A stretch of 64,000 nt of DNA from Elusimicrobiaceae bacterium (GCA_017528825.1 JAFXOI010000003.1:62001-126000), one strand, 5' to 3'; shown: positions 25,273 to 35,350, numbered from the stretch's first letter. Program-made: numbers and translations. Notes: generated by a model not told the origin, from the letters alone.

Positions 25273-25410
25273 ATGTTACCGACATATAGACCAAACAAAG
25301 CAAAAAGAGCTAAACACATTGGATTCCGTGCCCGCATGGCTACTGCCGGCGGCCGCAAAGTGCTCAGTTCCAGAAGAGCAAAAGGCCGTCACGAATTAAT
25401 CCGGGCCTAA
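25273..25410 (+). CDS. rpmH: 50S ribosomal protein L34
   Basis: A 45-residue basic protein, [20 protein letters not shown], continuing [20 protein letters not shown]. It matches L34 over its full length (canonical RTYQPS...[19 protein letters not shown]). First gene of the conserved rpmH-rnpA-yidD-yidC-jag block; rnpA starts one base after its stop. Confidence 0.97.
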   Translation: MLPTYRPNKAKRAKHIGFRARMATAGGRKVLSSRRAKGRHELIRA

Positions 25411-25411
25411 T

Positions 25412-25774
25412 ATGACTGCTCAGGGCTTGCCCAGAGACCGCCGCTTGCATTTGAAAAATGATTTTCAACAAATTATTCACGGCGGCGTTCGTGTGCAAGG
25501 CAAAGGCCTTGTTTTATGGTACAAGCCCGCTCCCTTTACCGGTGCAGACCGGCGGATGGGTTTAGTAGTATCCAAAAAGATAGGTAATGCGGTCGTACGT
25601 AACCGCATCAAACGGCTTCTTCGGGAAGCATTCAGATTAAACCGGGAAAATTTAGCAAGAGGAGTGGACTATATCTTTAGTCCCCGTTGTGGCGAACAAT
25701 TAGTTTCCCTGCCGCAGGTACAACAAGCATTACAAGAAGTGTGTTACCGCGGTGGATTGTGGCAACCTAAATAG
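25412..25774 (+). CDS. rnpA: Ribonuclease P protein component
   Basis: 120 residues. [26 protein letters not shown] and the RNR signature ([22 protein letters not shown]) are diagnostic. It is the protein cofactor of RNase P for tRNA 5' maturation. Position between rpmH and yidD is the conserved order. Confidence 0.97.
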   Translation: MTAQGLPRDRRLHLKNDFQQIIHGGVRVQGKGLVLWYKPAPFTGADRRMGLVVSKKIGNAVVRNRIKRLLREAFRLNRENLARGVDYIFSPRCGEQLVSLPQVQQALQEVCYRGGLWQPK

Positions 25775-25800
25775 TTCTCCGCTGCCGCTATAAGCCAGAA

Positions 25801-26037
25801 ATGCATAAGATTTCATTGTCGTTTCGAAAGTCTGTTTTGTATATGCTGCGTTTTGCAATAGCGCTGATTCGTCCTTTATTGGGTCCGCGCGGGGTGTGTC
25901 GTTTTACCCCTACTTGCAGCCAATATGCTTATGAGGCAATTGCCAAACATGGCGTGTGTAAAGGCACGTGGCTTGCTGTACGGCGTGTAAGTAAATGCCA
26001 TCCGTTGCATGCGGGTGGATATGACCCAGTTCCTTAA
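25801..26037 (+). CDS. yidD: Membrane protein insertion efficiency factor YidD
   Basis: 78 residues: amphipathic N-terminus, YRRV-like region, and the diagnostic [19 protein letters not shown] and [13 protein letters not shown] motifs. It associates with the inner membrane and assists YidC-dependent insertion. It sits between rnpA and yidC as usual. Confidence 0.95.
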   Translation: MHKISLSFRKSVLYMLRFAIALIRPLLGPRGVCRFTPTCSQYAYEAIAKHGVCKGTWLAVRRVSKCHPLHAGGYDPVP

Positions 26038-26105
26038 TTTCCGGACTGAAACTTCTCTGATTAGAGGCCTGCCGTTTTAGAACGGCCGTCTAAGCAGAGG
26101 TTTTT

Positions 26106-27683
26106 ATGGACAGAAAGTTCCTAATGGCAGCCTTATGTTTTATGCTGCTGTTGACGGGGTATAATCAGTTTGTTTTGTTGCCCCGCGCTCAAAAACAGAA
26201 ACAAGCCGCCGAGCAGCAATTGGCGGAAACCAAGAAAGAAATGGCCGCTTCGTTACCGGTGTCTAAGGTACAAGAAACGGCCCGCCCGGAAGAATTCATT
26301 TCCTTCCAGGCTCCCACCGCTCAAATTACCTTCTCTTCCAAAGGAGCGGGTATTAAGCACTTCTTATATCAAGATACTTTAGGAGAGGTAGATTTAACTC
26401 CCTATGCCGGGGAAGGATATTTTGCCACTCTGCCACAGTTGGATTTCCAGGAAGTAGAAAGAACCCAGCAATCTATTACATTTGTTGCTTCTGTGGTACC
26501 CGGGGTGGAACTGAGAAAGACTTATCAGTTTCTGGAAAATTCCCTTAGCCAACTAACATTGGTATTAGAAAATCAAACCAGTAAAGAAGTGACTTTGCCG
26601 GACTTTGCGGTAAATTTTGGTCCGGGCTTAGCTACGGTAAAAAGTGAATTAAACGATAATGAACGGGAATCAAAGGCGGTTTATTTGATTCAAGAATCGG
26701 GCAAGCGTAATCCTACTTTAGTGAAATTTACACAAAAAGATAAATCTCCGGTTTCTGGCAAAGACTGGATATGGGCCGGTTTAGAAAACCGTTATTTTTT
26801 AAGTGTTCTTATTCCTCAAAATTGGACGGCCGGCTCTTTGGAAACGCATAAAGAACCGGTTACCACACGAAAAAGAATGTGGGGACTCTTTGGAGAATCG
26901 GTGGTGGAAGGCCCTCAATTGTCTATTCAAGTGCCCTCTATCACATTGGCCGCCCATACTACGCAGGATTTGAAATCCGATTTCTATTTTGGGCCGAAGG
27001 ATTATCAGTTATTCGAAACGTTGCCGTATCACTTGAGCCGCAGTATTGAGTTTGGCTTTTTTGGGGCCCTGGGGCGTCTGGCACGCAATGTGTTGGAACT
27101 ATTCTATAGTTGGACGGGCAATTATGGGGTAGCCATTATCATGCTGACGGTGTTGTTGCAGTTGATTCTGTTCAAATTTACCCAAATGTCGCTCAAATCC
27201 AGTGCACAAATGAAAAAAGTGCAACCGGAAATGAAACGTTTGCAGGAAAAGTATAAAGGTAATCCGGAGATGTTGAACCGTGAAATGTTGGCTCTGTATC
27301 AAAAACATAAAATTAATCCGTTGGCCGGTTGTTTGCCGCTTTTGATTCAGTTGCCTATTTTCTTAGCATTATTTAATGCGTTGCGGACCTCCTGGTCCTT
27401 GCATGGTGCCAAATTTATTTGGTGGATTACCGATTTGTCATCCAAGGATCCGTATTATATCTTGCCGGTTTTGATGGGTGGAGTCATGTTCTTTCAACAA
27501 CGTTCCACCATGCCTGGAGGAATGGATCCGGCACAGGCGGCCATGTTTAAGTATATGCCGCTTATTTTTACACTGCTGTTTATGAATTTCCCGTCCGGGC
27601 TGGTTTTGTATTGGTTAACCAACAGCCTGATTACCTTTGGTATTCAAACCTGGGTAAATAAAAAAATTGCTAACGCAAATTAA
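26106..27683 (+). CDS. yidC: Membrane protein insertase YidC
   Basis: 525 residues of the Gram-negative type. An N-terminal membrane anchor (FLMAALCFMLLLTGYNQF) is followed by a coiled segment, a large periplasmic beta domain (residues ~60-320), and the Oxa1 core with five helices, including YGVAIIMLTVLLQLILFKFTQ, INPLAGCLPLLIQLPIFLALF and FMNFPSGLVLYWLTN. It inserts inner-membrane proteins with or without SecYEG. Start ATG 26106 behind AGAGG. jag follows after 14 bases. Confidence 0.96.
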   Translation: MDRKFLMAALCFMLLLTGYNQFVLLPRAQKQKQAAEQQLAETKKEMAASLPVSKVQETARPEEFISFQAPTAQITFSSKGAGIKHFLYQDTLGEVDLTPYAGEGYFATLPQLDFQEVERTQQSITFVASVVPGVELRKTYQFLENSLSQLTLVLENQTSKEVTLPDFAVNFGPGLATVKSELNDNERESKAVYLIQESGKRNPTLVKFTQKDKSPVSGKDWIWAGLENRYFLSVLIPQNWTAGSLETHKEPVTTRKRMWGLFGESVVEGPQLSIQVPSITLAAHTTQDLKSDFYFGPKDYQLFETLPYHLSRSIEFGFFGALGRLARNVLELFYSWTGNYGVAIIMLTVLLQLILFKFTQMSLKSSAQMKKVQPEMKRLQEKYKGNPEMLNREMLALYQKHKINPLAGCLPLLIQLPIFLALFNALRTSWSLHGAKFIWWITDLSSKDPYYILPVLMGGVMFFQQRSTMPGGMDPAQAAMFKYMPLIFTLLFMNFPSGLVLYWLTNSLITFGIQTWVNKKIANAN

Positions 27684-27697
27684 GGAGAAGAGATTTT

Positions 27698-28843
27698 ATG
27701 CCTCACAAAATTAGAGTAGAAGCCAAAGAAGTATCCTTAGCTATTGAAAAAGGACTAAAAGATTTGGGTTTACGCCGTGATCAAGTGGAAATCAAGGTGC
27801 TGGAAAATCCGCGTAAGGGTTTTTTGGGTATCGGCTCGAAACCGGCTGTTGTGGAATTGCAAAAAAAACGATGGGCATCCGGTAATTTGGACGCGCAAAT
27901 TTATATGGACGTGCCAAAGAAAAAACGTTCGTCTGGTAAAAAAGGAAATAACCGCAGGGGCCGTCGCCATGAAGGAGTGGCGGAATTTAAGCATGGGGGT
28001 CGACGTTCTTATAGCGCCCGGCATACTACCGAAAAAGCTCCGCGTGAAAATGAAGCTCAATTGTTGCCCTCTTTAGAGATCCAACAAGCGGTCATTCCGG
28101 ACTTCTTAAAAGAGCCCTTGCAACAAGCCAAAAACTATTTAGAAGATGTACTGACACACATGGGAGTAAAAGTAGAAAACTTAAACGCCTGGTGGGATGA
28201 AAAACAAAATCGTATCTTACTGACTTTTGATTGTGATCATCCGGCAATCGTAATTGGCAAAGACGGGAAAACTTTGGAGGCCTTGCAGTATTTAGCTACG
28301 TTAAGTATTAGCCGCCATTTTGATAAACCTATTTCCGTGATTGCCGATACGCAGAATTATTGGCGCAAAGCAGAAGATAAAATCAATGCCGAACTGCAAA
28401 CGGGAATTGAAAAAATTAAAAATGGATACAGCGTGTACCGCTTCCGCCCTATGAGCGCGCAACTGCGTCGTTATATTCACCGGGCAGCGGAAAATAATGA
28501 ATTTGCTATCACTGTGTCTGAAGGGGAAGGACAATGGCGTAAAGTAACGTTGCGTCCTCGCCCGGCCGATAAACCGGTTCAAAAAACGGCTACACCCGCT
28601 ACCGCGGAAGCAGTTGCCCCGGCTCAACCCGCACCGGCTACGACCCAGGCAGATCTGCCCTCCCAAACGGTTGCAGATAATGCACCCGCTGCCGTGGAAG
28701 AAATTCATGTAACAACGAGTTCTGTTACTGAAACGGTGACGGAAGGAGAAAAGCAGATGGTACAAACACAAGTGGAAGAAGTAACGGCTGTCACCGTATC
28801 GCAAGAACCTGTAACAGCAGTCGTTACCACAGAAGAAAAGTAA
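27698..28843 (+). CDS. jag: Jag/KhpB-family RNA-binding protein with long C-terminal tail
   Basis: 381 residues. A Jag_N domain (VEAKEVSLAIEKGLKDLG...KGFLGIG) is followed by a basic low-complexity linker, a KH-like domain with IVIGKDGKTLEALQYL, and an R3H domain with YRFRPMSAQLRRYIHRAAE. A tail of about 100 residues rich in Ala, Pro, Thr and Val, absent from typical family members (~200-250 residues), closes the protein. Jag/KhpB proteins bind RNA and affect cell-wall growth in Firmicutes. Last gene of the rpmH operon; terminator at 28869. Confidence 0.92.
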   Translation: MPHKIRVEAKEVSLAIEKGLKDLGLRRDQVEIKVLENPRKGFLGIGSKPAVVELQKKRWASGNLDAQIYMDVPKKKRSSGKKGNNRRGRRHEGVAEFKHGGRRSYSARHTTEKAPRENEAQLLPSLEIQQAVIPDFLKEPLQQAKNYLEDVLTHMGVKVENLNAWWDEKQNRILLTFDCDHPAIVIGKDGKTLEALQYLATLSISRHFDKPISVIADTQNYWRKAEDKINAELQTGIEKIKNGYSVYRFRPMSAQLRRYIHRAAENNEFAITVSEGEGQWRKVTLRPRPADKPVQKTATPATAEAVAPAQPAPATTQADLPSQTVADNAPAAVEEIHVTTSSVTETVTEGEKQMVQTQVEEVTAVTVSQEPVTAVVTTEEK

Positions 28844-28868
28844 CTGCTTGATAGAACTTTTTATTTAC

Positions 28869-28898
28869 AAAACCCCGCTCGTAATGAGCGGGGTTTTT
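28869..28898. terminator. Terminator between jag and the convergent MORN gene
   Basis: AAAACCCCGCTC/GAGCGGGGTTTTT with a 5-base loop; A and T runs on both sides allow use by both strands. Confidence 0.85.
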
Positions 28899-28916
28899 AA
28901 TGGGTACAGCTGAAAA

Positions 28917-29984
28917 TTACGATTTGCGTTTGCGCTCTGTATTTTGTAACAAGCTACCCCAGTGATATTCTTCACTGAGGAGCAAATTCCCGTTTTCTGC
29001 ATATACTTTACGCGGTCCCTCTAACAGGCCTTCTGCATAAAATTCTTCCAGATATTTTTGCCCGTTTGGGAAAAAGCAAAAACGGTTCCCTTCTAAACGA
29101 CCATTGTTGTAATTCTCTTGGTACCATAATTGTCCCTGTGGAAAATAAATCAAGCGTTGGCCCTGGAGTCTTCCGTTGAGAAAAGATTCTTGTATGTGAA
29201 TGGTCCCATCTTGGAAAAACAGCGTGCGTTCTCCCTGTAGTTGGCCTTGTTGATAAGAAGCTGATATATACGCCTGCCCATTAGGGGAAGAGGCAACCCA
29301 TTTTCCGTTGAGCTGGCCATGTGTATAGTTGGCAGAGATCGTGTTTTTGCCATGCATGTGGTAACTGTAATACATGGCTGGACCGTGCAATTGCCCTTTC
29401 ACATACGTTTCATTAGAGATTAAATCTCCTTTCTCATTGTAACGTAACAGCGACCCTTCAATTTGATTATTTAGGTACGTTGTTTCTAAACGCAGCGTAC
29501 CGTTTTCATCAAATTCTTTGACAGGGCCGTTAGGAATTTCTCCTAATTGTTCCAGTACGGATCCTTGGGGGGATAGAGTCTGCTCGGCGATTTCTTTGCC
29601 GTTCAGGTAGAAGGATAGGGTTCCTTTAGTGGTTTTCAAAGTAGTTCCCTTATAAGCATTGGCCGAGGCTGAAATAACTGAAATGGGAGTACCGTGCAGT
29701 GTATGATCGGACAGGTCAATAAGCACCCCATTTTTGTATTGTTCGGAGAAGGTGACTTCTCCGCTGTTTAGATCAATAATCTCCAAACTTCCGTCCAACT
29801 TTCCGTCCTTATAGTGTTTTGTAGTCTTGGTAGAGACCTTGAATTCATCTATTTCTCCGTCGGGCACTTCTCCAACAGAGTTGATGATATTTTGATCTTT
29901 ATCCAAAAATTCTTTTGCTACCGGTTGGGCCCAGTAATAAAAGCGTCCTTCCGGTGTAACAATACAAATGAGTTTATCGTGCAT
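28917..29984 (-). CDS. MORN_2-type repeat protein
   Basis: 355 residues without signal peptide or membrane helix. The C-terminal two thirds are tandem beta-hairpin repeats of about 22-24 residues, e.g. NGQAYISASYQQGQLQGERT, DGTIHIQESFLNGRLQGQR, GQLWYQENYNNGRLEGNR and GQKYLEEFYAEGLLEGPR. This pattern (NG..YLE..Y.NG.L.G) is that of the YwqK/MORN_2 family, some of which are annotated as antitoxins. No toxin-like neighbour is present; trxA is divergent. Function unknown; a binding scaffold is the safest reading. Confidence 0.78.
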   Translation of the reverse strand: MHDKLICIVTPEGRFYYWAQPVAKEFLDKDQNIINSVGEVPDGEIDEFKVSTKTTKHYKDGKLDGSLEIIDLNSGEVTFSEQYKNGVLIDLSDHTLHGTPISVISASANAYKGTTLKTTKGTLSFYLNGKEIAEQTLSPQGSVLEQLGEIPNGPVKEFDENGTLRLETTYLNNQIEGSLLRYNEKGDLISNETYVKGQLHGPAMYYSYHMHGKNTISANYTHGQLNGKWVASSPNGQAYISASYQQGQLQGERTLFFQDGTIHIQESFLNGRLQGQRLIYFPQGQLWYQENYNNGRLEGNRFCFFPNGQKYLEEFYAEGLLEGPRKVYAENGNLLLSEEYHWGSLLQNTERKRKS

Positions 29985-30042
29985 AGACGTCTCCTTGCTT
30001 TATTGTACTATACTTTTTCTTTACTGTACACGGAAAAAACGC

Positions 30043-30071
30043 TTGACAGAGAGCTTTTTGGTTGGTAATCT
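30043..30071 (+). promoter_or_regulatory. Promoter of trxA
   Basis: TTGACA (30043-30048), 17-base spacer, TAATCT (30066-30071), 32 bases before the trxA start. Confidence 0.75.
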
Positions 30072-30103
30072 GTAAGTATATATGTTGTTTACAAGGGGGC
30101 TGT

Positions 30104-30424
30104 ATGAGCGAAGTAGTATTGACTGATGCAAATTTTGAGCAAGAAGTATTAAAAGACGAAGGGGTCGTTTTGGTGGATTTTTGGGCACCGTGGTGCGGTC
30201 CGTGTAAAATGTTGGGGCCGGTCGTGGAAGAATTGGCCAAAGAGTATGAAGGAAAAGTAAAAGTTTGTAAGTTAAATACTGACGATGGAGCTACCACCAG
30301 TTCCAGATACCGCATTACCTCTATCCCTACGTTAATTTTCTTCAAAAAAGGCGAAGTGGTAGCGCAATTATCCGGTTTACAAGCTAAGGCAGCATTGCAA
30401 GAAAAACTGAACTCTTTGTTATAA
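30104..30424 (+). CDS. trxA: Thioredoxin
   Basis: 106 residues with the WCGPC active site in VLVDFWAPWCGPCKML and the cis-Pro in SIPTLIFFKKG. Full-length cytoplasmic thioredoxin. The start at 30104 follows AAGGGGG; an in-frame codon 14 residues upstream is inside the promoter region. Confidence 0.96.
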   Translation: MSEVVLTDANFEQEVLKDEGVVLVDFWAPWCGPCKMLGPVVEELAKEYEGKVKVCKLNTDDGATTSSRYRITSIPTLIFFKKGEVVAQLSGLQAKAALQEKLNSLL

Positions 30425-30652
30425 GACGGAAGATTTTATAAAACGCACCTTCCTTATGGGTCGCAGGAACACAAGCCACTCAAGACGCGCGGTTTTGGTT
30501 TAACAGAAGACCAGCAGGAAGCGTTACAGAAATATCGGCAAGAAACAAAGCAGTAAAGGTAGTATTAGTTGTTTACACGACGTGTGAGTCTTAAAAGCAA
30601 ATCGGATGAGGTCGTGCAGGTCCTAAAAGAGCAAATTGCACGGACTAGATAA
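30425..30652 (+). pseudogene. Possible degraded coding remnant
   Basis: The 245-base gap between trxA and polA contains two open stretches in the same frame: 30425-30556 (no start codon, ends QEALQKYRQETKQ) and 30569-30652 (ends VVQVLKEQIARTR), separated by two stops. Both look protein-like and hydrophilic, with coding-like composition. I do not recognise the family. It may be a decayed gene or chance; no promoter or terminator is evident. Confidence 0.3.
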
Positions 30653-30669
30653 TCATTGTAAACTGTTTT

Positions 30670-33261
30670 ATGTCCTCGGAAAGCTCTCATACATTCTTTC
30701 TGATTGATGCACATGGTTTTTTACATCGTAATTACCATGCGTTGCCTAAATTGTCTACGTCCACCGGCCAAGAGGTGGGGGCGTTGTATGGTTTTGCGCG
30801 GTGGCTGGCTAAATTACTACAGGAAAAAAAACCGGCTTACGTAGCCGTTTGCTTTGATTCAAAAGGCGGTTGTGCTCGTAGAAAAATGTTACTCCCTACC
30901 TATAAAGCAAATCGTAAAAAACCGGAAGATGCACTGCTCAGCCAACTAAGTCTAGCTCGTGACATGGTGCGTGATATGGGGCTTGCGGTGGTGGCACAAG
31001 AAGGAATTGAGGCCGATGATTTAATGGCTTTCTTGGCTTTACAAGCCCAACAACAACATATTCCGAGTGTATTGGTTACTTCCGATAAAGATGTTTATCA
31101 ATTTTTAAGTCCGCTGATTTCGGTTTGGCCTTCCGGCGGGAAAGAAGGAATTAAAGGACCGGAAGCGGCCGAAGAAAGATTTGGCGTGGCACAAACATTT
31201 TTGCCCGATTATTTTTCCATTGTAGGAGATAGCGCCGATAATGTGCCCGGTGTGGCAGGGGTAGGGCCTAAGACCACCGTGGAGTTAATTCGAACATTTG
31301 GCCATCTGGAAGATATTTTAAGAGCCGCTCAAAACGATGACCCTCGTATCAAACCGGCTTTGGCCAAAAAACTGCGCGAACAAGAAGGCAATGCCTTGTT
31401 GTCTAAACAATTAGTGGTGTTGGATCCTTCGTTACAAATGCCCTTTAACTTGGCTGACTACCAAGTACAACCGCCCGATCCGGCCCGCCTGGAAGCCATG
31501 TGTGCGCGCTATGAATTCAAAAATTTATTGCCGGCTTTTAAGTCTTCCGATGTTGCGGTTTCACAAATGCCGACAGACTTGTTTGCGGAGAAACATCCTT
31601 CTTCTCTTTCGCTTAAAGAAATCTTGGAATTGGCGCAGACTTCGACCAAAATAGGTTTGTATGTAGAAGATGAACATCTCTTGCTCTCTATTTCTGCTAG
31701 TCAATATACGGTACTTCCGGTGGCTGAGATACAACCGTGGGAACTAAATGACTTGCAACGCTTAGTATTTAATGATGCTATCTTAAAAGTAGGATATGAC
31801 TTAAAGTTTACGCTGCGGGAATTGCAACTTTCATTAGAGGGACGAAGGATTCATTGTTTTGATGAGCGTTTGGCGCGTTATATGTTGGACCCGTCGGGAG
31901 ATTTAAGCCCGGCCGGTACTATTGCCCATTATTTTTCAGCTTTAGTCAATCAAGAAGATCCCACGGTACGTTTGGCTGGATATAATGCCTATTTATTTGC
32001 TTTACACGAAAAATTGGAAGCAGAACTAAAAGCAAAGCAAATGTGGGATCTATACCAAACCTTAGAGCTGCCTCTGATGACGGTGCTGGCCGAGATGGAA
32101 CATACCGGTATGAAGGTAGATTGCTCTTGGCTGGAAAGTTTCAAAATTCTGTTAGAACAGGAAATGGGGCAGTTACAAGACAGTATTAACAAAACAGCCG
32201 GCACTCCCATTAACATTCACTCCACGCGCCAATTAGGACAGCTTTTGTTTGAACAGTTAGCTCTTCCTCCCGTAAAGAAAACAAAAACAGGATATTCTAC
32301 CGATGAAGAAGTGTTACAGCAAATCGCTTCTCTACATCCGGTAGTGCAACAGATTTTAGAATATCGGACCGATGCAAAATTGAAAGGGACGTACGTGGAT
32401 AATTTATTATTGATGGCCGATGAGCAAGAGCGGGTGCATTCCTATTTAGACCAAACAGGTACGGTGACGGGACGGCTTTCCAGTTCTGCCCCTAATTTGC
32501 AGAACATTCCGGTACGAACGGAAAAAGGACGGCAATTGCGCCGGGCTTTTTGTGCCAGCCCAGGGAATGTACTGCTTAGTATTGACTACTCTCAGATTGA
32601 TTTGCGTGTACTGGCCCATGAAAGTAAAGATCCTGTTTTAGTGCAGGCGTTCTTAGATGGGGGGGATATCCATACACAAACGGCTGCCCAAATTTTTAAT
32701 GTGATGCCGCTGATGGTAACAGATCAAATGCGCTCTAGCGCGAAAGCGGTTAATTTTGGTATCATTTATGGGCAGGGACCTTTAGGTCTCTCTCAAGCCT
32801 TGCATATCCCCATGCGGCAAGCCAAAGAATATATCGATCAATATTTCCACCATTTTCAAGGAGTGCGTCGTTGGATAGATGAAAATGTGGCATTAGCAAG
32901 GCAAAATGGTTTTGTTAAAACGATGTTTGGCCATATTCGATATTTACCGGAGTTTAATATGGGCGTGGCAAGTATGGCTTCTTTTGCACAACGCGCCGCC
33001 ATTAACACCATCGTACAAGGCGGATCGGCCGATATCATTAAAAAGGCCATGGTAAATATTTTTGAAGTATTGCGTAATACCCCGGTCAAAATGATTATGC
33101 AGGTGCACGATGAGTTAATTTTTGAAGTGCCGGAAAAAGAATTAGACGCATACGTTTCCGTTTTGAAAACACATATGCAGCAAGCAGTAACGCTGCGTGT
33201 ACCATTGGTAGTGAGTGCGAAGGCAGGAGCCAATTGGTACGAACTTAAAAAGATATCATAA
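30670..33261 (+). CDS. polA: DNA polymerase I with inactive 3'-5' exonuclease domain
   Basis: 863 residues. 5'-3' exonuclease domain (LIDAHGFLHRNYHALP, YKANRKKPED, GIEADDLMA, VTSDKDVYQFL) at residues ~1-290. The middle domain keeps the fold (KVGYDLKFTL...FDERLARYML), but the acidic residues of the Klenow proofreading site (FDTETDS, NLKYD) are replaced (GLYVEDEHLL, YDLKFT). The polymerase domain has motif A SIDYSQIDLRVLAHES, motif B RSSAKAVNFGIIYG and motif C MQVHDELIFEV. It fills gaps and removes primers; proofreading is probably lost, as in Taq-type Pol I. coaE follows after 4 bases. Confidence 0.95.
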   Translation: MSSESSHTFFLIDAHGFLHRNYHALPKLSTSTGQEVGALYGFARWLAKLLQEKKPAYVAVCFDSKGGCARRKMLLPTYKANRKKPEDALLSQLSLARDMVRDMGLAVVAQEGIEADDLMAFLALQAQQQHIPSVLVTSDKDVYQFLSPLISVWPSGGKEGIKGPEAAEERFGVAQTFLPDYFSIVGDSADNVPGVAGVGPKTTVELIRTFGHLEDILRAAQNDDPRIKPALAKKLREQEGNALLSKQLVVLDPSLQMPFNLADYQVQPPDPARLEAMCARYEFKNLLPAFKSSDVAVSQMPTDLFAEKHPSSLSLKEILELAQTSTKIGLYVEDEHLLLSISASQYTVLPVAEIQPWELNDLQRLVFNDAILKVGYDLKFTLRELQLSLEGRRIHCFDERLARYMLDPSGDLSPAGTIAHYFSALVNQEDPTVRLAGYNAYLFALHEKLEAELKAKQMWDLYQTLELPLMTVLAEMEHTGMKVDCSWLESFKILLEQEMGQLQDSINKTAGTPINIHSTRQLGQLLFEQLALPPVKKTKTGYSTDEEVLQQIASLHPVVQQILEYRTDAKLKGTYVDNLLLMADEQERVHSYLDQTGTVTGRLSSSAPNLQNIPVRTEKGRQLRRAFCASPGNVLLSIDYSQIDLRVLAHESKDPVLVQAFLDGGDIHTQTAAQIFNVMPLMVTDQMRSSAKAVNFGIIYGQGPLGLSQALHIPMRQAKEYIDQYFHHFQGVRRWIDENVALARQNGFVKTMFGHIRYLPEFNMGVASMASFAQRAAINTIVQGGSADIIKKAMVNIFEVLRNTPVKMIMQVHDELIFEVPEKELDAYVSVLKTHMQQAVTLRVPLVVSAKAGANWYELKKIS

Positions 33262-33265
33262 CTTC

Positions 33266-33850
33266 ATGCAAGTAAAACCAATCCCTTATTTAACGATAGG
33301 ACTAACCGGCGGTATTGCCGGCGGCAAAAGTACTGCGTTGCAAGTATGGAAGAAAGCGGGCGCTTTCGTGCTGAGTTGTGATGAACTTGTACGGGAAATA
33401 TCAGCCCGTCCCATTGTGCGACGTCAGTTGCAGACTTGGTGGGGCCGGTTAGACAAAACAGCTTTGGCAAAAATGATTTTTCAGCAACCTACCCAACGGG
33501 AAAAATTAGAACGTTTGATACATCCTTTGGTCAAAAAAGAAATGACTGCCCGTTTGAAAAAAGCATCTGCGCCGGTGCGAGTGGTAGAAGTTCCCTTATT
33601 GTTTGAAGCCGGATGGGAAAATCTTTTTGATATGACGGTAGCCGTGATCATGCCGGAAAAATTACGTACCAAGTGTGCCTGTCAACGCGGGTTAAGCAAA
33701 AGCGATTTTGTAAAGAGAAATAAAGCCCAGTGGCCGCAGTTGAAAAAAGCGGCACAGGCGGATGTTTGTATTATCAATGACGGCTCTGTAAAAGAGTTGG
33801 AACAGAAAGTATGTGCCTTAAATAATGCCTTAAAAAAATTTATTTTATAG
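33266..33850 (+). CDS. coaE: Dephospho-CoA kinase
   Basis: 194 residues. The P-loop GLTGGIAGGKST, DELVRE, the HPLV segment and VVEVPLLFEAGW are CoaE hallmarks. It makes CoA from dephospho-CoA and ATP. Start ATG 33266, five bases after the polA stop; 12 bases later rho begins, so polA-coaE-rho look like one transcription unit. Confidence 0.95.
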   Translation: MQVKPIPYLTIGLTGGIAGGKSTALQVWKKAGAFVLSCDELVREISARPIVRRQLQTWWGRLDKTALAKMIFQQPTQREKLERLIHPLVKKEMTARLKKASAPVRVVEVPLLFEAGWENLFDMTVAVIMPEKLRTKCACQRGLSKSDFVKRNKAQWPQLKKAAQADVCIINDGSVKELEQKVCALNNALKKFIL

Positions 33851-33862
33851 TAAGGAGTCAGC

Positions 33863-35332
33863 ATGTCAGAAAATACGCAGGAAAAGGCGGCCAAAACCGC
33901 TGCCACTAAGGTAGAAACTAAATCTGAAGGGAAAGAGGAAACAAAAGCGGCCTCTTCGCAAGAAAAGGGGCGCACAGGATACCGTCCGCAACGTCGTGTG
34001 ATGCAAAAAACGGGCAATTCTTCTGCTCCCTATGCACCGCAACCGGCTACGCGCCAACCTAACGGTGCTAAACCCATGGACGCGCGCGAACTCAATAAGT
34101 TGAGTATTGCTGAACTGACTAAACTGGCCGTCAATTACAATATCGAAGATATTTCAGGATTGCGCAAAGCCGCTTTGATTGGAAAAATTGTCGCCATTCA
34201 GGCCAAACAAAATGGCTCCGTATACGGCGGGGGGGTATTGGAAATCTTGCCGGACGGGTTTGGGTTTTTGCGCTCGGTTGAAAATAATTATTTAGCGGGC
34301 CCGGAAGATATTTATGTATCTCCTTCTCAAATTAAACGTTTTGGTTTGCGCAAAGGGGACACCATTGAAGGACTAATTCGCCCACCCAAAGAAGGGGAAC
34401 GGTTTTTTGCTATGTTGCAAGTGCAAAAAGTAAATGGTTTAGAATCGGCCAATGTATATAATCGTCCGTTGTTTGAAAATTTGACTCCTTTACATCCTAA
34501 CGAACGTTTTACTTTGGAAATTGACAAAAATTCACTGACTCAGCGTGTAATTGATTTGATGTCGCCTATCGGAAAGGGACAGCGTGCCTTAATTGTGGCG
34601 GCGCCAAAGACCGGTAAAACGATGGTTATGCAAGCAATCGCCCATTCGTTAGAAGCCAATCACAAAGATGTTGTGTTGATGGTACTGCTCATAGATGAGC
34701 GACCTGAAGAAGTAACCGACATGGCGCGTAGCGTTAAGGGAGAAGTAGTGGCTTCTACCTTTGATGAACCGGCCGAACGCCATGTGCAAGTGGCCGAAAT
34801 GGTGATTGAAAAAGCCAAACGCTTGGCGGAAATGGGGAAAGATGTAGTGATTTTATTGGATTCTATCACTCGTTTGGCCCGTGCATATAATACGGTAGCA
34901 CCTTCTTCCGGGCGTGTGTTAACCGGTGGTTTAGAGGCAACTTCTTTACACAAACCCAAACGTTTCTTAGGAGCGGCCCGCAAATTGGAAGAGGGAGGTT
35001 CCTTGACCATTATTGCCAGTGCGCTGGTAGAAACGGGAAGCCGAATGGACGAAGTAATTTTCGAAGAATTTAAGGGAACCGGTAACAGCGAATTGTGCTT
35101 GGACCGCAAGTTATCCGAGCGGCGTATTTTCCCAGCGGTAGATATTAACCGCAGTTCTACACGTAAAGAAAATTTATTGCTTACGGAAGATGAACTCAAT
35201 AAGATGTGGATTATCCGTAAGGTATTAGCTCCGTTAAGCAGTGTGGATGCCATGACCTTGCTACTGGATAAGTTATCTTCCACGAAATCTAATAAAGACT
35301 TTCTAAAGCAGATGGAAGGGAATGCTTTTTAA
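33863..35332 (+). CDS. rho: Transcription termination factor Rho
   Basis: 489 residues. A basic, low-complexity N-terminal extension of ~70 residues precedes the Rho_N helix ([20 protein letters not shown]), the cold-shock-like RNA-binding domain ([21 protein letters not shown]...[13 protein letters not shown]) and the ATPase core with Walker [21 protein letters not shown] and [13 protein letters not shown]. Hexameric RNA translocase ending transcription. Start behind AAGGAG. The intrinsic terminator at 35351 follows. Confidence 0.97.
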   Translation: MSENTQEKAAKTAATKVETKSEGKEETKAASSQEKGRTGYRPQRRVMQKTGNSSAPYAPQPATRQPNGAKPMDARELNKLSIAELTKLAVNYNIEDISGLRKAALIGKIVAIQAKQNGSVYGGGVLEILPDGFGFLRSVENNYLAGPEDIYVSPSQIKRFGLRKGDTIEGLIRPPKEGERFFAMLQVQKVNGLESANVYNRPLFENLTPLHPNERFTLEIDKNSLTQRVIDLMSPIGKGQRALIVAAPKTGKTMVMQAIAHSLEANHKDVVLMVLLIDERPEEVTDMARSVKGEVVASTFDEPAERHVQVAEMVIEKAKRLAEMGKDVVILLDSITRLARAYNTVAPSSGRVLTGGLEATSLHKPKRFLGAARKLEEGGSLTIIASALVETGSRMDEVIFEEFKGTGNSELCLDRKLSERRIFPAVDINRSSTRKENLLLTEDELNKMWIIRKVLAPLSSVDAMTLLLDKLSSTKSNKDFLKQMEGNAF

Positions 35333-35350
35333 GTGCTAAATAGATTCATA

